Assembly: GCF_029784135.1 (NCBI RefSeq) | Contig: NC_073746.1 | Span: forward strand, 145,084,556 to 145,148,555 | Reading direction: 5' to 3' | Length of the DNA: 64,000 nucleotides | DNA from: Toxorhynchites rutilus septentrionalis | Taxonomy: Eukaryota > Arthropoda > Insecta > Diptera > Culicidae | Program-made: the position numbers and the translations under genes | Part shown: positions 47,839-58,473 of the stretch, in pieces | Layout of the letters: each line of letters opens with the position of its first letter | Position numbering within the stretch: the first letter of the stretch is position 1 | The notes under the pieces: generated by a model | The model's input: the letters and a program-made list of their open reading frames with translations, nothing else | What the model was told of the DNA's origin: nothing | The model's database searches: none

Positions 47839-49490
47839 CAGGGTGGGCCATTTAAAGTGGAAGCATCTTGCAACCCCATAACTTTTGACAGAGATGTCAG
47901 ATTAACAAATGTCATACCGCGTTGGAAGCGTCTTTTCAGTACAATTTTAACCATGGAACAATACACACCTAAACAACGCGCTGAAATTGTTCAGCTGTAC
48001 ATTCAAAATAACTTCTCAATTGTGTGTGGAAAAATAAAAATAAAGTTAAAACATCGCCTGGAGACAACACTATAGTGTTGGTAATGCCAGTCATCTGTCC
48101 AGACAACGACCAAGACGTTTCGACGAATATTGATGCCGCTCGAGCCAGTGTTGCAGAGACTCCATCGACATCAGGTCGCCATCGTTCGCAAGAGTTAGGC
48201 ATCGCTCGAACCACTCTCCGACGCATAATTCGTGTTGATTTGAAAATGTTTCCGTATAAAATTCAAATGGCTCAACAACTTAACCCATCTGACTTACCAC
48301 GTCGACTTGATTTTGCGAAATGGACCATCGAAATGGCCAAAAATGAACGTGGCTTTTGGCAAAAAATCATAATGTCTGATGAGGCGCATTTCAACTTGAA
48401 TGGAGGAGTGAATAAACAAAATTGTCGGTTTTATGCTACTGAAAACCCTCAATTCATCGAAACGCAACCTCTTTACGACCAAAAAGTTACTGTGTGGTGT
48501 GGCATTTATGCCGATGAAGTCATCGGCCCTTACTTCTTTGAAAACGAAAATGGAGCAACGGTAACCGTGAATGGGGTTATCGGACAATGATAACCGATTT
48601 TTTATTGCCATTTGTTCGTGAAAAAGAAATTGGACAATTACTGGTTCCAACAGGACGGCGCCACATGCCATACAGCGGCTGCCACGACCAAATTATTGCG
48701 CGAAATGTTCCCCGGAAGATTAAGGGCCTGATTCTCGAATACACTTCACGGTGGAAACGAAATAAACGGCACGCCATTGAACTACGTTTTACGAGTTAGT
48801 GAAGTGTCGAAGATAATGATGAGTTTTCAGGCAGAATGAGCACTTTTCAAATGAAAAATCATTAATGAAAATTAACTTCTTCGTATCAAACTGGTATTCA
48901 ATGTGAGTGGAAAACTTTGTTTTCTTCATGTGATATAATAATCTCACACAAAAATTTCATCTGAAGATAATTTGATATTATAATGATAAATTTAGTGGGA
49001 AACTAATCTCGCATCTAGATGTCGACACCGTACCGTTGTCATCGCGAATGCGTTTCATTCCGTTTCCACCGTGAAGTGTATTCGTAGTGTATTCGAGAAT
49101 CAGGCCCTAATATCGAAAAACGGCGATTATGACTGGCCACCGAGATCACCTGATTTGACGCCTCCTGACTTTTTTTTATGGGAATATTTAAAATCCAAGG
49201 TATACACTGGTAAACCAAGGACCCTGGCTGCGCTGAAAGACAATATCCGACAAGAAATTGCTGCCATATCGGCCGAAACATTGGGCAAAGTGATGGAAAA
49301 TGCCGAAAAAAGGGCACATTTTGCGGTCAAGGCCAGAGGCGGTCATTTACGAGATATCATAATCAAAAAGTAGTTAGAACAAATCTCCTTGGACCAAAAT
49401 AAATGAATTTAAAAAAAAAAAATTTAAAATTCCACTTCTTTACTTTGCTATTGCAAAAACAAATCCTTCCACTTTAAATGGCCCACCCTG
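47839..49490 (+). mobile_element. DD41D (rosa-like) transposon, full length, defective and interrupted
   Basis: Perfect ends CAGGGTGGGCCATTTAAAGT and their complement, with TA flanks (47837-47838, 49491-49492). ATG 47953 starts MEQYTPKQRAEIVQLYIQNN. The linker has a deletion, then SDEAHFNLNGGVNKQNCRF, VTVWCGIYADEVIGPYFF, two frameshifts, WFQQDGATCHTA, the MITE at 48724, and DWPPRSPDLTPPDFFLWEYL. With the MITE removed, 41 residues separate the second and third catalytic Asp. It ends RGGHLRDIIIKK at 49373. Confidence 0.88.
48724..49107. mobile_element. 384-bp Harbinger-like MITE
   Basis: Ends GGGCCTGATTCTCGAATACA are inverted at the right (with an extra 11-bp TAGTGTATTCG duplication) and continue through CACGGTGGAAACG. 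The 3-bp duplication TAA (48721-48723, 49108-49110) is a TWA site as used by PIF/Harbinger. It interrupts the DD41D transposase between PGRL and ISKNG; excision restores the frame. Confidence 0.85.
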
Positions 49491-49962
49491 TAGGTACAAA
49501 ATTTCTCTTGTAATTGAACTTAACATAACATTTCAATTTGCAGGATCTCTTATCTTAGTTATCCTGAATAAATTATTGAATTTATATTTTTTTTTGTGCG
49601 GAATTGCTTCTGTCAAACGGAATAATTTTTTTTTAAATTCATCAACATTATCTGATATTCATTAATCACGTCATGAAACAAAGAATAAATTTGAAAAAAG
49701 GCGATCACGTATTACATTCCTGAATCACCTTCGATATTGGTTTTTGTCTTTCGATACTGATATACTTATTGTTGAATTTTCATCTGACAAGGATGAAGGT
49801 GGCAGAACGAGAGCATTCAATTAATCAAACATTTAAACCTTTATTTTATGCTTTTCCGCTCCTCATAGTTGTTGTTTAACTTCGTTTTTCCATTTAATAC
49901 CACTTAGAAGCCAGTACTCAACAGCCCAGGCTCAAGGACCGGTTTCCTGTGGAGCGGAGATT

Positions 49963-50223
49963 TTAAAGCACCATGAAGCTGTCCGAAAACAACTCGCAAC
50001 AGGACCAGCATAACGAGATGAGGAATAAAAGGATGCTGTCGCGCTTAGATAACCAGTTGAACGAGTTTTCGTCTGTTGATCGAGCAATCTGCTCTAGCCA
50101 TTGGGGGAAATTTGGTGCCAAATTAGCGTGACCATTTTGGCCGCCAAAATTTTTGAACGGGCCAGCTGATCCCGTCCCGCTTGGAGTGGATACTTGTTTT
50201 AAAGGTTTCTGGACGGTACGCAT
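49963..50223 (-). CDS. Small single-pass protein, unknown family (86 aa)
   Basis: ATG at 50223, stop ending at 49963. The N-terminus is polar (MRTVQKPLKQVSTPSG), followed by a Gly/Asn stretch, FPQWLEQIARSTDENSFNWL and a C-terminal hydrophobic helix (SILLFLISLCWSC, residues about 65-77). The arrangement suggests a tail-anchored protein. Base composition is clearly GC-richer than flanking DNA, AATAAA (complement at 49842-49847) lies about 115 bp downstream, and a possible 5'-UTR intron (donor GTAAGC at 50376, acceptor TTTCAG at 50261) lies upstream. No transposon ends surround it. I do not recognise the family. Confidence 0.5.
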   Translation of the reverse strand: MRTVQKPLKQVSTPSGTGSAGPFKNFGGQNGHANLAPNFPQWLEQIARSTDENSFNWLSKRDSILLFLISLCWSCCELFSDSFMVL

Positions 50224-50827
50224 CCTATGCTACGAGCAAATATGTATTCTAATAAGAATACTGAAATGAACGCGTTTTTGTGTAACTTGCTTGGGACATC
50301 CCATTTTTCTGGATTCAACAAATGGGATCGTTCCAAAAATTGCCTTCTCTTCACATCGCACCCTATAAACGCTTACCTTAGGCGATTATAGGTATTTAAT
50401 TCGAAGCGCGACAAAACGGTCCTTTCTTACGGCTTTTGGCTCTACTCATACTGTCGTAGAGTTTTGCTGTTGTTGCTGCGGGAAATCAACCAAACTGAAG
50501 GAAATGCAAATTACTTTCCCCTCTCTTGAGCATTTTACACTCGTTTTCGTACCTTCGCCCTATTTTAAATTCCTCCACCATAGGTTATGAATCGGCGTTC
50601 GGCTTCCAGCCCAGTCCATAAATATTGTCGTCCACGTGCTTTCGAGAAAGTATTTTGAATGTTTTACTCTTTCTAGTGTGGGGTATGTAAATATGGTGAT
50701 GAAATGTGAACCGTTCCTCAAATTCTTCGAAAAGAATATTCTTTGAACAAGTTAGAGTATTTCGAATTTAATACTTAACAATTAATACCATCGAAGTAAA
50801 TTTCGCCCTTTATGAGAATGAACACAC

Positions 50828-52301
50828 ACTCGACAAAAAAAAAGGAACAGAATGCGAAGTCAAAATTGATTTTTGACATGCTATAACTTCGTGAAAAATC
50901 AATGCATAAAGATGGGATGTAAAATATTCTACGTATACATTTTTATTTTGTTTTCGTTCGTAGTAGACAACCATATCAGGGAGAAATTAAAAATCGATTT
51001 CTTTCTGTTTTTCCAAAGGTGTTGTGACCTCACAACATTTCTCACCAATCAACTTAGTCGCAAATCCAATTTACCTTATTAATCTGTTTTCATTAGTTCC
51101 TAAAACATTTCTGTAGGACGTTTCCATACAGAGATATTTCTGTTTGAATGAAAAATTACCCTTTCATCTTTAGTGATGAATAACTAAACAAACAATGAAC
51201 GCACCGTAGTCGAAAGGTAGCTGAAAAGTCAAATAAATTCTGTACAAGTTTAATTAGTTGCTTTGAAGATAAAAACATATTTTTTTTGCATTGTTTTCAA
51301 AAAAGCGCTAGCAATAGAATTTTTGATAGTGTTTGTAATTATGCAAGTATTGCAGTAAGTTCTAATATTATCAGACATTTTTTTAGCTTAGTATGTTCCC
51401 AGAATCCCTGTGACGTTCCATATTGATACATTTAGACGTTATTTTAGCCAATCTATCAAAGTTTGGAATAAATTAGAGGAGCACCAGAAGTACAAATGAA
51501 AACATTCGTTTTAATGAGTTTGTGAGCAAGGAGTGTGACATGTGTGTGTATCATTACTCCTTGCTGTGCTCGTACCTATAAACGTATGAAAACGAAAGTT
51601 AGGAATAATTCGTTTCGAGGGAACGCATAGCATTTTGTAATTCTGGTACAACTTGCGATGACGAGCTCCTATAATTTTTTTTCCAAAATTTGAACGATTG
51701 GCTAGAAAAAACGGCTAAACGTATAAACGTTCACAGGGGTTCCATGGATACACTAGGCTATAAATTTTCCTGCTAACATTAGAACTTACTGCAATATTTG
51801 CAAATTTACTGAAGATTTTCCAACACTACACTACAAAAACCCTGTTTTTGACTCTTCTAACATCGATAACAAAAAATTAAATAATTTTGTTTCGTCAAAC
51901 CAGCTAATTAAACTTGAACAGAATTTATTGGAGTTTTCAAAACTACCATTCGGGTTGATTATTGCATTATCCATTATCAAAGACGGAGGGGTAGTTTTTC
52001 ATTCAAACGGAGAGGTTATGCATGAATGATTTAGGAACCAAATGTAAACTAGTTCATAAGAGTAATTGGATTTGCTGTCAATCCACCTTTTTTTAAAACG
52101 CAGAAAGAAATATATTTTTTATATTCTCCCGAAATAACCGATATAATATGCTCGTAGAATATTGTAAAACTTGAAAAGTGGAATATTGAAAATGATGTAC
52201 ATCCCATCTTCATGCGTTGAGTTTTAACGATGTTACAGCATATTAAAAATCTCTTGAAAACTTAGAATTTGCACTCTGTTCTTCTCATTTTTTTGTCGAG
52301 T
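50828..52301. mobile_element. 1.47-kb TIR element with about 110-bp ends
   Basis: The left ACTCGACAAAAAAAAAGGAA and the inverted right ACTCGACAAAAAAATGAGAA stay alignable past GAAGATGGGATGTA (50910; 52200). The right flank is TA-like. No transposase remains. An inner MITE occupies 51350-51794. Confidence 0.6.
51350..51794. mobile_element. 445-bp MITE with about 95-bp TIRs
   Basis: Ends TTGCAGTAAGTTCTAATATT and, inverted, TTGCAGTAAGTTCTAATGTT. Similarity continues through TTTAGCTTAGTATG/TATAGCCTAGTGTA and CCCTGTGA. TA on both sides (51348-51349, 51795-51796). Nested inside 50828-52301. No ORF. Confidence 0.7.
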
Positions 52302-52862
52302 ATATTTCAGAACTTGCAACGCGATATGTCACGAATTATATCGTCGGTCCGTTTTATTTTAGAAGTGTTTCCCGGTTGCCCTTTCATGTGGCCTATGAAT
52401 ACCCTCCATCATCGGATGTAGAAATATTTTATTATTCGCGACACGATGAAACTAGGAATATATCGTCAAACATTTTTACTGTAGAGATATTTTCCCGGTT
52501 GCCTTCTTGGGTTACTCGCGGATACTGCAGCGAGTGGAAATATATGAAATATTTGAAAATTTGCAACGCACATGTCATGTGTGTATCGAAAAGTAATCTA
52601 AAACATAAAAAAATTACAATAGATTGTTGAAACTTTTGATGTTTTGTTATTGCTTATAGTGGTTACAGCAGTGCTGAAAATATTCATGTTCACGACATTC
52701 AAATTCGACGAATTTCTGCCTTCCTTGAATTGATAACCTACTGCTCAAGCGAGAGTCGATAAATATGAAACAACACTATCAATGAACCCCAGTGGAATGA
52801 ACACCAACATCAGCTTGCCATGAAGTTCATTTTTCATTTGCATCTTCCTTATCGTCATGGTA
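52302..52862. other. No gene assigned
   Basis: Contains a duplicated TTTCCCGGTTGCC word (52370 and 52491) about 120 bp apart and TA at the DD37E insertion site. Nothing else supported. Confidence 0.4.
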
Positions 52863-54160
52863 AAGGGTGTGTCACATCAAATTGCATCACGGAAAAAACG
52901 CTGTAGAAATTTAATTTTTAGGAATTATATCTTCAGCTTTCGCTTATAATCAGATAAGAGTGTATAGATCACGTTGGACATGCTTCACTGTCAATTTTTC
53001 GTAAATTTGGAAAAATGTCGTCGAACGAAAAAGAGCGTCGTGAATTAATCCTGCGCACTCATTTCGAGAATCCGGAGTTGTCACATCGGGACATCGGTAA
53101 GATGCTGGGAATCGCCCAATCCACGGTCAGCAGAGTACTAAAACGATACTTCGAGAACCTAACCATCGACCGGAAGGTGAAGAACGGCAAAAATGGATGC
53201 TCCGTCAGTGAAAAAGATCACAAGCGCGTAGTTAAGCAGTTTAGACGTGATCCGAGAAGTTCGGTCCGGGATGTCGTCAATAAGCTGAATTTGTCAAGTT
53301 CATTCGTCCAGCGGACCAAGCAGCGGGAGGGCCTGCGTACATACAAGGTTCAGAAGGCTCCTAACCGCGACGAAAGGCAAAACATGGTGGGGAAGACGCG
53401 AGCCCGGAAGCTGTACACCGAAAAGCTGACGAAGCCGCATTGCCTGGTAATGGACGACGAAACCTACGTCAAAGCGGACTTTCGTCAGCTGCCGGGCCTG
53501 TTGTTCTTCTCCGCTGAGGACAAATTCAGCGTTCCGGAGGAGATTCGCAAGCAGAAACTATCCAAGTTTGCCAAAAAGTACATGGTGTGGCAAGCGATCT
53601 GCTCTTGCGGAAAGCGGAGCGCCCCCTTCGTGATGACCGGCACGGTAAACGGGCAGGTTTACCTTAAGGAGTGCCTACAGAAGCGCTTACTACCACTATT
53701 GAAGCAGCACGAGGGCCCGACCATCTTCTGGCCGGATCTCGCTTCGTGCCACTATTCAAAGGACGTGTTGGAGTGGTACGAAGCCAACGGGGTCACCTTC
53801 GTGCCAAAGGAAATGAACCAGCCCAACGCGCCGGAGCTTCGCCCAATAGAGAAATATTGGGCGATTATGAAGCAGGCCCTCCGGAAGAACCCAAAAGTTG
53901 TCAAATCGGAGGCGGACTTCAAGAGAAAATGGATTTCTGTTCAAAAAAAACTACAACCTGACGTTGTACAGAACCTTATGGACGGGGTAAAGAGGAAGGT
54001 GCGAGCATACGGGCTTGGGCTCGAAGTATGAATAAAAAGAAAATGCCAAAAGTTGTTTAATAGTTTTTATTTTATTGTCTAAAATTTTCAAAAGGATCAG
54101 TCTACTGGGCGAATTTCTACAGCGTTTTTTCCGTGATGCAATTTGATGTGACACACCCTT
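52863..54160 (+). mobile_element. Intact DD37E transposon (IS630-Tc1-mariner, ITmD37E type), 1298 bp
   Basis: The 49-bp TIRs (AAGGGTGTGTCACATCAAAT at the outer end) are perfect by eye. TA duplications lie at 52861-52862 and 54161-54162. The single ORF is uninterrupted. The family was described from mosquitoes. Perfect TIRs plus an intact frame suggest recent, possibly ongoing mobility. Related pieces in this window: 56090-56377 (deletion derivative), 6566-7291, 41157-41190 and 54745-55130. Confidence 0.95.
53015..54031 (+). CDS. DD37E transposase, complete
   Basis: 338 aa from ATG 53015. Residues about 5-50 form the first helix-turn-helix (HRDIGKMLGIAQSTVSRVLK) and 63-110 a second (SVRDVVNKLNLSSSFVQR). 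The catalytic core has D147/D148 (LVMDDETYVK), D241 (IFWPDLASCHYS) and E279 (APELRPIEKYW), with 37 residues between the last two. The tail KRKVRAYGLG is basic. It catalyses cut-and-paste transposition at TA sites in the nucleus. Length and motifs are normal for the family; no frameshift or lost catalytic residue is visible. Activity is inference. Confidence 0.95.
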   Translation: MSSNEKERRELILRTHFENPELSHRDIGKMLGIAQSTVSRVLKRYFENLTIDRKVKNGKNGCSVSEKDHKRVVKQFRRDPRSSVRDVVNKLNLSSSFVQRTKQREGLRTYKVQKAPNRDERQNMVGKTRARKLYTEKLTKPHCLVMDDETYVKADFRQLPGLLFFSAEDKFSVPEEIRKQKLSKFAKKYMVWQAICSCGKRSAPFVMTGTVNGQVYLKECLQKRLLPLLKQHEGPTIFWPDLASCHYSKDVLEWYEANGVTFVPKEMNQPNAPELRPIEKYWAIMKQALRKNPKVVKSEADFKRKWISVQKKLQPDVVQNLMDGVKRKVRAYGLGLEV

Positions 54161-54744
54161 TATTCGTAAGGTCGAAAATGAAGATTATTACGTGTTAGTA
54201 AAAATCAAAGCATAAAATGCAACGTCACCAATTGAGAGTGAAATCGATTAATGGTAAAGGATGGCAATTCATCACACAAAATTCTTGTTTCGGGCGACTT
54301 CGGCAGTGGAATATATAGAATAACTCTTGCTACGTTTTATATATCTACTCACGATTACTCACGACACCATTTATATGTGCAATGGGTGACACGTTTTCAA
54401 TAAAAATTCACTGCAAGCGATGAAGATCAACTTAAAGTTCGTGATAATCACCTGAAATTATTGACAGTAATGAAAGTGACTGAATGCAGACTTTTCGAAA
54501 TTCATTCATGCTGTTTTCGATCAATATACCAGACAAAGTTCACGCGTCTCGACTCTTGTGTTATACTCATTATGACAGATATGGTGTTGAGTTTCAAGTG
54601 AAGAGAATTCATCCGATACTGGGAAAATCTAATTCCTTCATTCGTGAATAAATTTTGATAATTTGTGGCACTAGTTGACAGACAGTAGAATGAAGAATCC
54701 ACGCAGATCACCGATTTCAGTAAAACGATCGTACCTTAGATTTG

Positions 54745-55130
54745 ACACCTCCCATCAAATTCTGCACAGTAGCCTTCGTGCAGTTCCTGGACGCTTCTGA
54801 TCAATTCTTCTTGAAGTCTGACATTTATACCAAATAAGACAGAGTACTTCCCTTCTTGAATATATCCTCGACAATTGACCAGTAACGTTCGATTGGTCGC
54901 AGTTGGGGACAATTTGATGGGTTGATGTTATTACATGACGTTGTTTTCCGAAAACTACTGGAGAGTAGATTTGGAGCAATGAGCCGTTGCCAAATCTAGT
55001 CAGAACAGAGGATACAATGGAAATAATCTCTTCTTCAAGTATTCGTCCTAATAAATTTGAGAATTTATGGTGAATACACTTTGTCTTACTTCTATAAGAC
55101 CACCCTGCTTCTATTTCGTTGCAACACAAA
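54745..55130 (-). pseudogene. Relative of DD37E transposase, C-terminal relic
   Basis: A minus-strand frame reads NPSNCPQLRPIERYWSIVED (third acidic residue motif), stop, MSDFKKN, then ATVQNLMGGVKSKVRSF. It aligns with residues about 269-332 of the intact transposase but is much diverged, so it is an older lineage. The upstream part is too decayed to follow. 54163-54740 contains nothing recognised. Confidence 0.65.
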
Positions 55131-56089
55131 CAGTTAGAATTTCAACAAGATACATTCATACATTGTTGAATGCTTAGAACAAAGTATATTTAACGTCATT
55201 TCCGTTTAAAAGAGTTGTTTATTTATTTATTGTGCTCAAATATGATAATTTCAGTTGTCCAATTTCTACTTCAAAATTCACAAAATTATAAAATTCACCA
55301 CTTCAAAATTCATAAGTATTATCAATGAAAAATTCAAAACGATCGGTTGATTAACATGTCAATAATTGGTAACCTAGAAAATTCGTGCTGGAATACTATT
55401 TACCAAATTCTGCTGAACGGATTTTTCGATGTTTTTCCATTTTTCCGAAATTGCGGCATTGAGCTCTTCAATCGTGGTGTACCGCTTTCCCTCAGTGTAG
55501 ATTCTGCGTACAAGATCCCCCCTAAGATTTTCAACAGGATTCAAGTCTGGAGAGCGAGCCGGCCAGTTCAAAAAATTAAGTTTTTGGTCCTTAATCCATT
55601 GTTTAGTTTCCTTGCTGGTAAGAATAGTAGCATTGTTTTGCTGGAATGTGATTTTTTTTTGTACGATATCCACGCAAAAATGGTAGGAAAGGGGATTCCA
55701 GAACATATGTGTAATTCATGAATGATGTGAAAGTTATCTTGAGCTTTCCGGTTGCACAGAATCCCGCCCAAACCATGCACGAGCCTCCACCAAAATTCCT
55801 GGTTGAAAAATATTGTTGAAGGACCATCCAAATTGAACTTTTTTCGTCAGTGAATATAACCTATACATTGAAGAACTTTTCGTTATGGTATATAGCAAAA
55901 TGTATTCTTTCGGAAACATTCTTTGTCACAACATACCATGTTCCACTGTCGGTTCATGTGAGCTTTGGCAAAACTCAGACTTCTTCCGATGTGAGATGGT
56001 GTAAGATGAGGAGTTTTAACCTTTTAAGCTCTCTTTATGTGAGGATATTTATCCAAAAGTTGACGAATTGTCACCCCAGCAGTTGAGTA

Positions 56090-56377
56090 AAGGGTGTGTC
56101 ACATCAAATTGCATCACGGAAAAAACGCTGTAGAAATTTAATTTTTCAGGAATTATATCTTCAGCTTTCGCTTATAATCAGATAAGAGTGTATAGATCAC
56201 GTTGGCCATGCTTCACTGTCAATTTTTCGTAAATTTGGAAAATGTCATCGTCAATGCCAATGCCAAAAGTTGTTAAATAGTTTTTATTTTATTGTCTAAA
56301 ATTTTCAAAAGGATCGGTCTACTGGGCGAATTTCTACAGCGTTTTTTCCGTGATGCAATTTGATGTGACACACCCTT
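56090..56377 (+). mobile_element. 288-bp internal-deletion derivative of the DD37E transposon
   Basis: Both 49-bp TIRs and the subterminal regions match 52863-54160 almost exactly (a few differences). TA duplications at 56088-56089 and 56378-56379. Nearly the whole transposase is missing: AAAATGTCATC runs into ATGCCAATGCCAAAAGTTG, with a short filler and the ATGCCA word doubled at the junction. It is inserted in the Tc1-like relic between QIKQYFN and AGVTIRQL. Confidence 0.93.
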
Positions 56378-56530
56378 TAGTTGAAATATTGCTTTATTTG
56401 CACATGCGATTTTGAGGTATTCGAACCTGTTCTAGCTACTTCCCGCTTATCCCGGCCAGAGAGCTTCGATTTACGTGGAGCTCTCTCCTTCTTACCGTAT
56501 CCTTGAGGATTCGCCAAATATTTGGTCGGA

Positions 56531-57288
56531 GTTCTGCCAAAACGAACCAAGCGCCAAAAATATTATTTTGAGATATTTCAATTTGAAGTTTGGGCTCCCA
56601 CTAATTGACTGCGTCGGATCAAATCTATCATTTTACCGCTCATGTGCTACAAACATGATGTCAAACATAATACTACTTTTCATGCTGTAAGCACACATCG
56701 TCAATTTTTTATTCAGAACCTTTAGAAGTATGAAAAAAAAACAAAATTATGTTTCTGCTTGACATAACATATTATTATTTTGCAGCGGCTCTTGACTAAT
56801 TTCATGAATGGTATATATTTTTACTCACTTTTGCTGTTTTCTACAAAATAATATCTTAATTAATGAAAACAATTGATTAATGAATGCATTACACTTGGTT
56901 CGTTGTGGTTGAACACAATTTTGAAAAATGCAGATCAGCGCTTTTACACTTCATGGCAGCTCTTAGGCTGTCTTACTTACCAAATCCCAATGAAATCTGA
57001 TTCCAGGACCTTTCCGAAACAGAAAAATCTGTTAAAGATTCGGATCTGCCTTCTTGGAGAAAACGATCACTATCGTCTGATGCCACATTGTGGGTTTATG
57101 ATTCGCTTTGGTTGAATGCAATTTCGTTTTTTTACAGTCTGCTACACAGAATTTTTTGTTTGAAGGTGTTGTCAATTGTCCGAATGACATGGTTATATTA
57201 CAGTTGATAGATTATTATGTTCTGCATCCAATGGTGTAAGTAACTCAATTTTGAAAAAAAAATGGCGCTTGGTTCGTTTTGGCAGAAC
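56531..57288. mobile_element. 758-bp element with 26-bp perfect TIRs
   Basis: GTTCTGCCAAAACGAACCAA...GCGCCA at 56531-56556 is exactly inverted at 57263-57288. It splits the Tc1-like transposase between IGRSHQV and TKYLANP. No ORF beyond 80 codons; superfamily and TSD unresolved. Confidence 0.7.
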
Positions 57289-57499
57289 CCCAATTGAGCC
57301 CTACTTGATGGGATCGTCCAATCCGATGAAAAATTTCTCTGATACTAACATTTTCTTGGTAAAATGCACCGATTTGTCTTTCTGCTCTCTCCGCGAGGAC
57401 TTTTCCCTTCGGCATTTTCCAGATTTGATTGATCAAAACAACGGAAAATGTAACTGGTCTTATAGAAACTTGACAGCTGAAAACACGAAAACATTCGTT

Positions 57500-58473
57500 T
57501 TAGCTCACTTATGAAAATCATGCAGTTTATGGTAGTCACCAATACCTACACACTAAAATATAAATTGAAGCATTGTTTATTTACAATGACACAAAGCAGC
57601 AAGATCATCACCTGGTCTTATAGAAGTTGGACAGAGTGTAGCTCAGACGGAGCGGAGATATTTTTTTTTTGGAGTTTTGCATATTTTATTTTATATCGAA
57701 GCATAAAATAGAACTCATAAACATATCTCATATTACTTTATTGTGTTGTTGTTTGGGTAAGGTTTTTCTGTAGGAGCATTGAACCACTGCGACCTTTAGT
57801 TTGAACTATTGTAAGATTAGTAAATAATGATGAAAATATTAAACTAGAAGGTAAAGTCAACCTTTCTTATGACATTTCCCTTCATACTGTTCATACTGTT
57901 TCCACTTCATACTGTAGATAAAAAAAATACTGTAGGAATGATTCTGCTTCAGCACAAGTGTTCGAGCCATATTTTAGAACATGTAATGCAAAAATGCAAA
58001 TTTCATATGAAAGTTCTGGTTATAGGCTATCAGACATGAGACTAATCAGCTCATCCACAATGCACAAAACACAGGTAGGTTGTTTTTATGGAAATTCTAA
58101 TGCCCTTATTCATGGAACCTATAGCTACGCCACTGTGTAACCTTTGTGAACCTGTGAGATTGACATGAAACTCTCAGTACCTATTCCGAAAATATTTGTT
58201 ACATATTGAAATTTCACGTTCTATATATAATATGTCTATATCTAAAACGTAGAACTATTTTGTTTTTTCGTATATTATGGAACATTCCGTGTGTCTAAGG
58301 TCATGATTACAGGAGAATAAGTTTATGTCTGTTCATTTGGTGATTATTTTGACCAGTACTTCTGCGTTTTATTTAATGGTAAACAAAACCCTATTGCTCT
58401 TATCGGGAAACTCTTCACTATCTCTCGGTAGATTTGTAAACTAATTGTCAACGTACCATTCTCAACATTTCAG
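57500..58473. other. No gene assigned
   Basis: A second GGTCTTATAGAA(G/A)..TTGACAG-like word at 57613 resembles the Tc1-like terminal sequence at 57455. Otherwise AT-rich DNA with no supported feature. It may include promoter sequence of the NOL4-like gene. Confidence 0.3.

Larger units (their letters stand above)
55249..57485 (-). mobile_element. Tc1-like transposon relic with two nested insertions
   Basis: Minus-strand pieces in order: MPKGKVLAERAERQIGAFYQ and IGRSHQV (57410-57310); [insert 56531-57288]; TKYLANPQGYGKKERAPRKS, DKREVARTGSNTS and QIKQYFN (56525-56390); [insert 56090-56377]; AGVTIRQLLDKYP (about 56080); FNLDGPS, WWRLVHGLGG-type, ITFTSFMNYTYVL, then NWPARSPDLNPVENL and NAAISEKWKNIEKSV, ending near 55374. 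Outer TIR traces TAGAAACTTGACAGCTGAAA (57463) and the inverted TAGAAATTGGACAACTGAAA (55249-55268) mark minimal ends. Several frameshifts; dead. Confidence 0.75.

Noticed and set aside
53671..53961. 96-codon ORF inside the DD37E element
   Set aside because: Alternative frame of the transposase gene.
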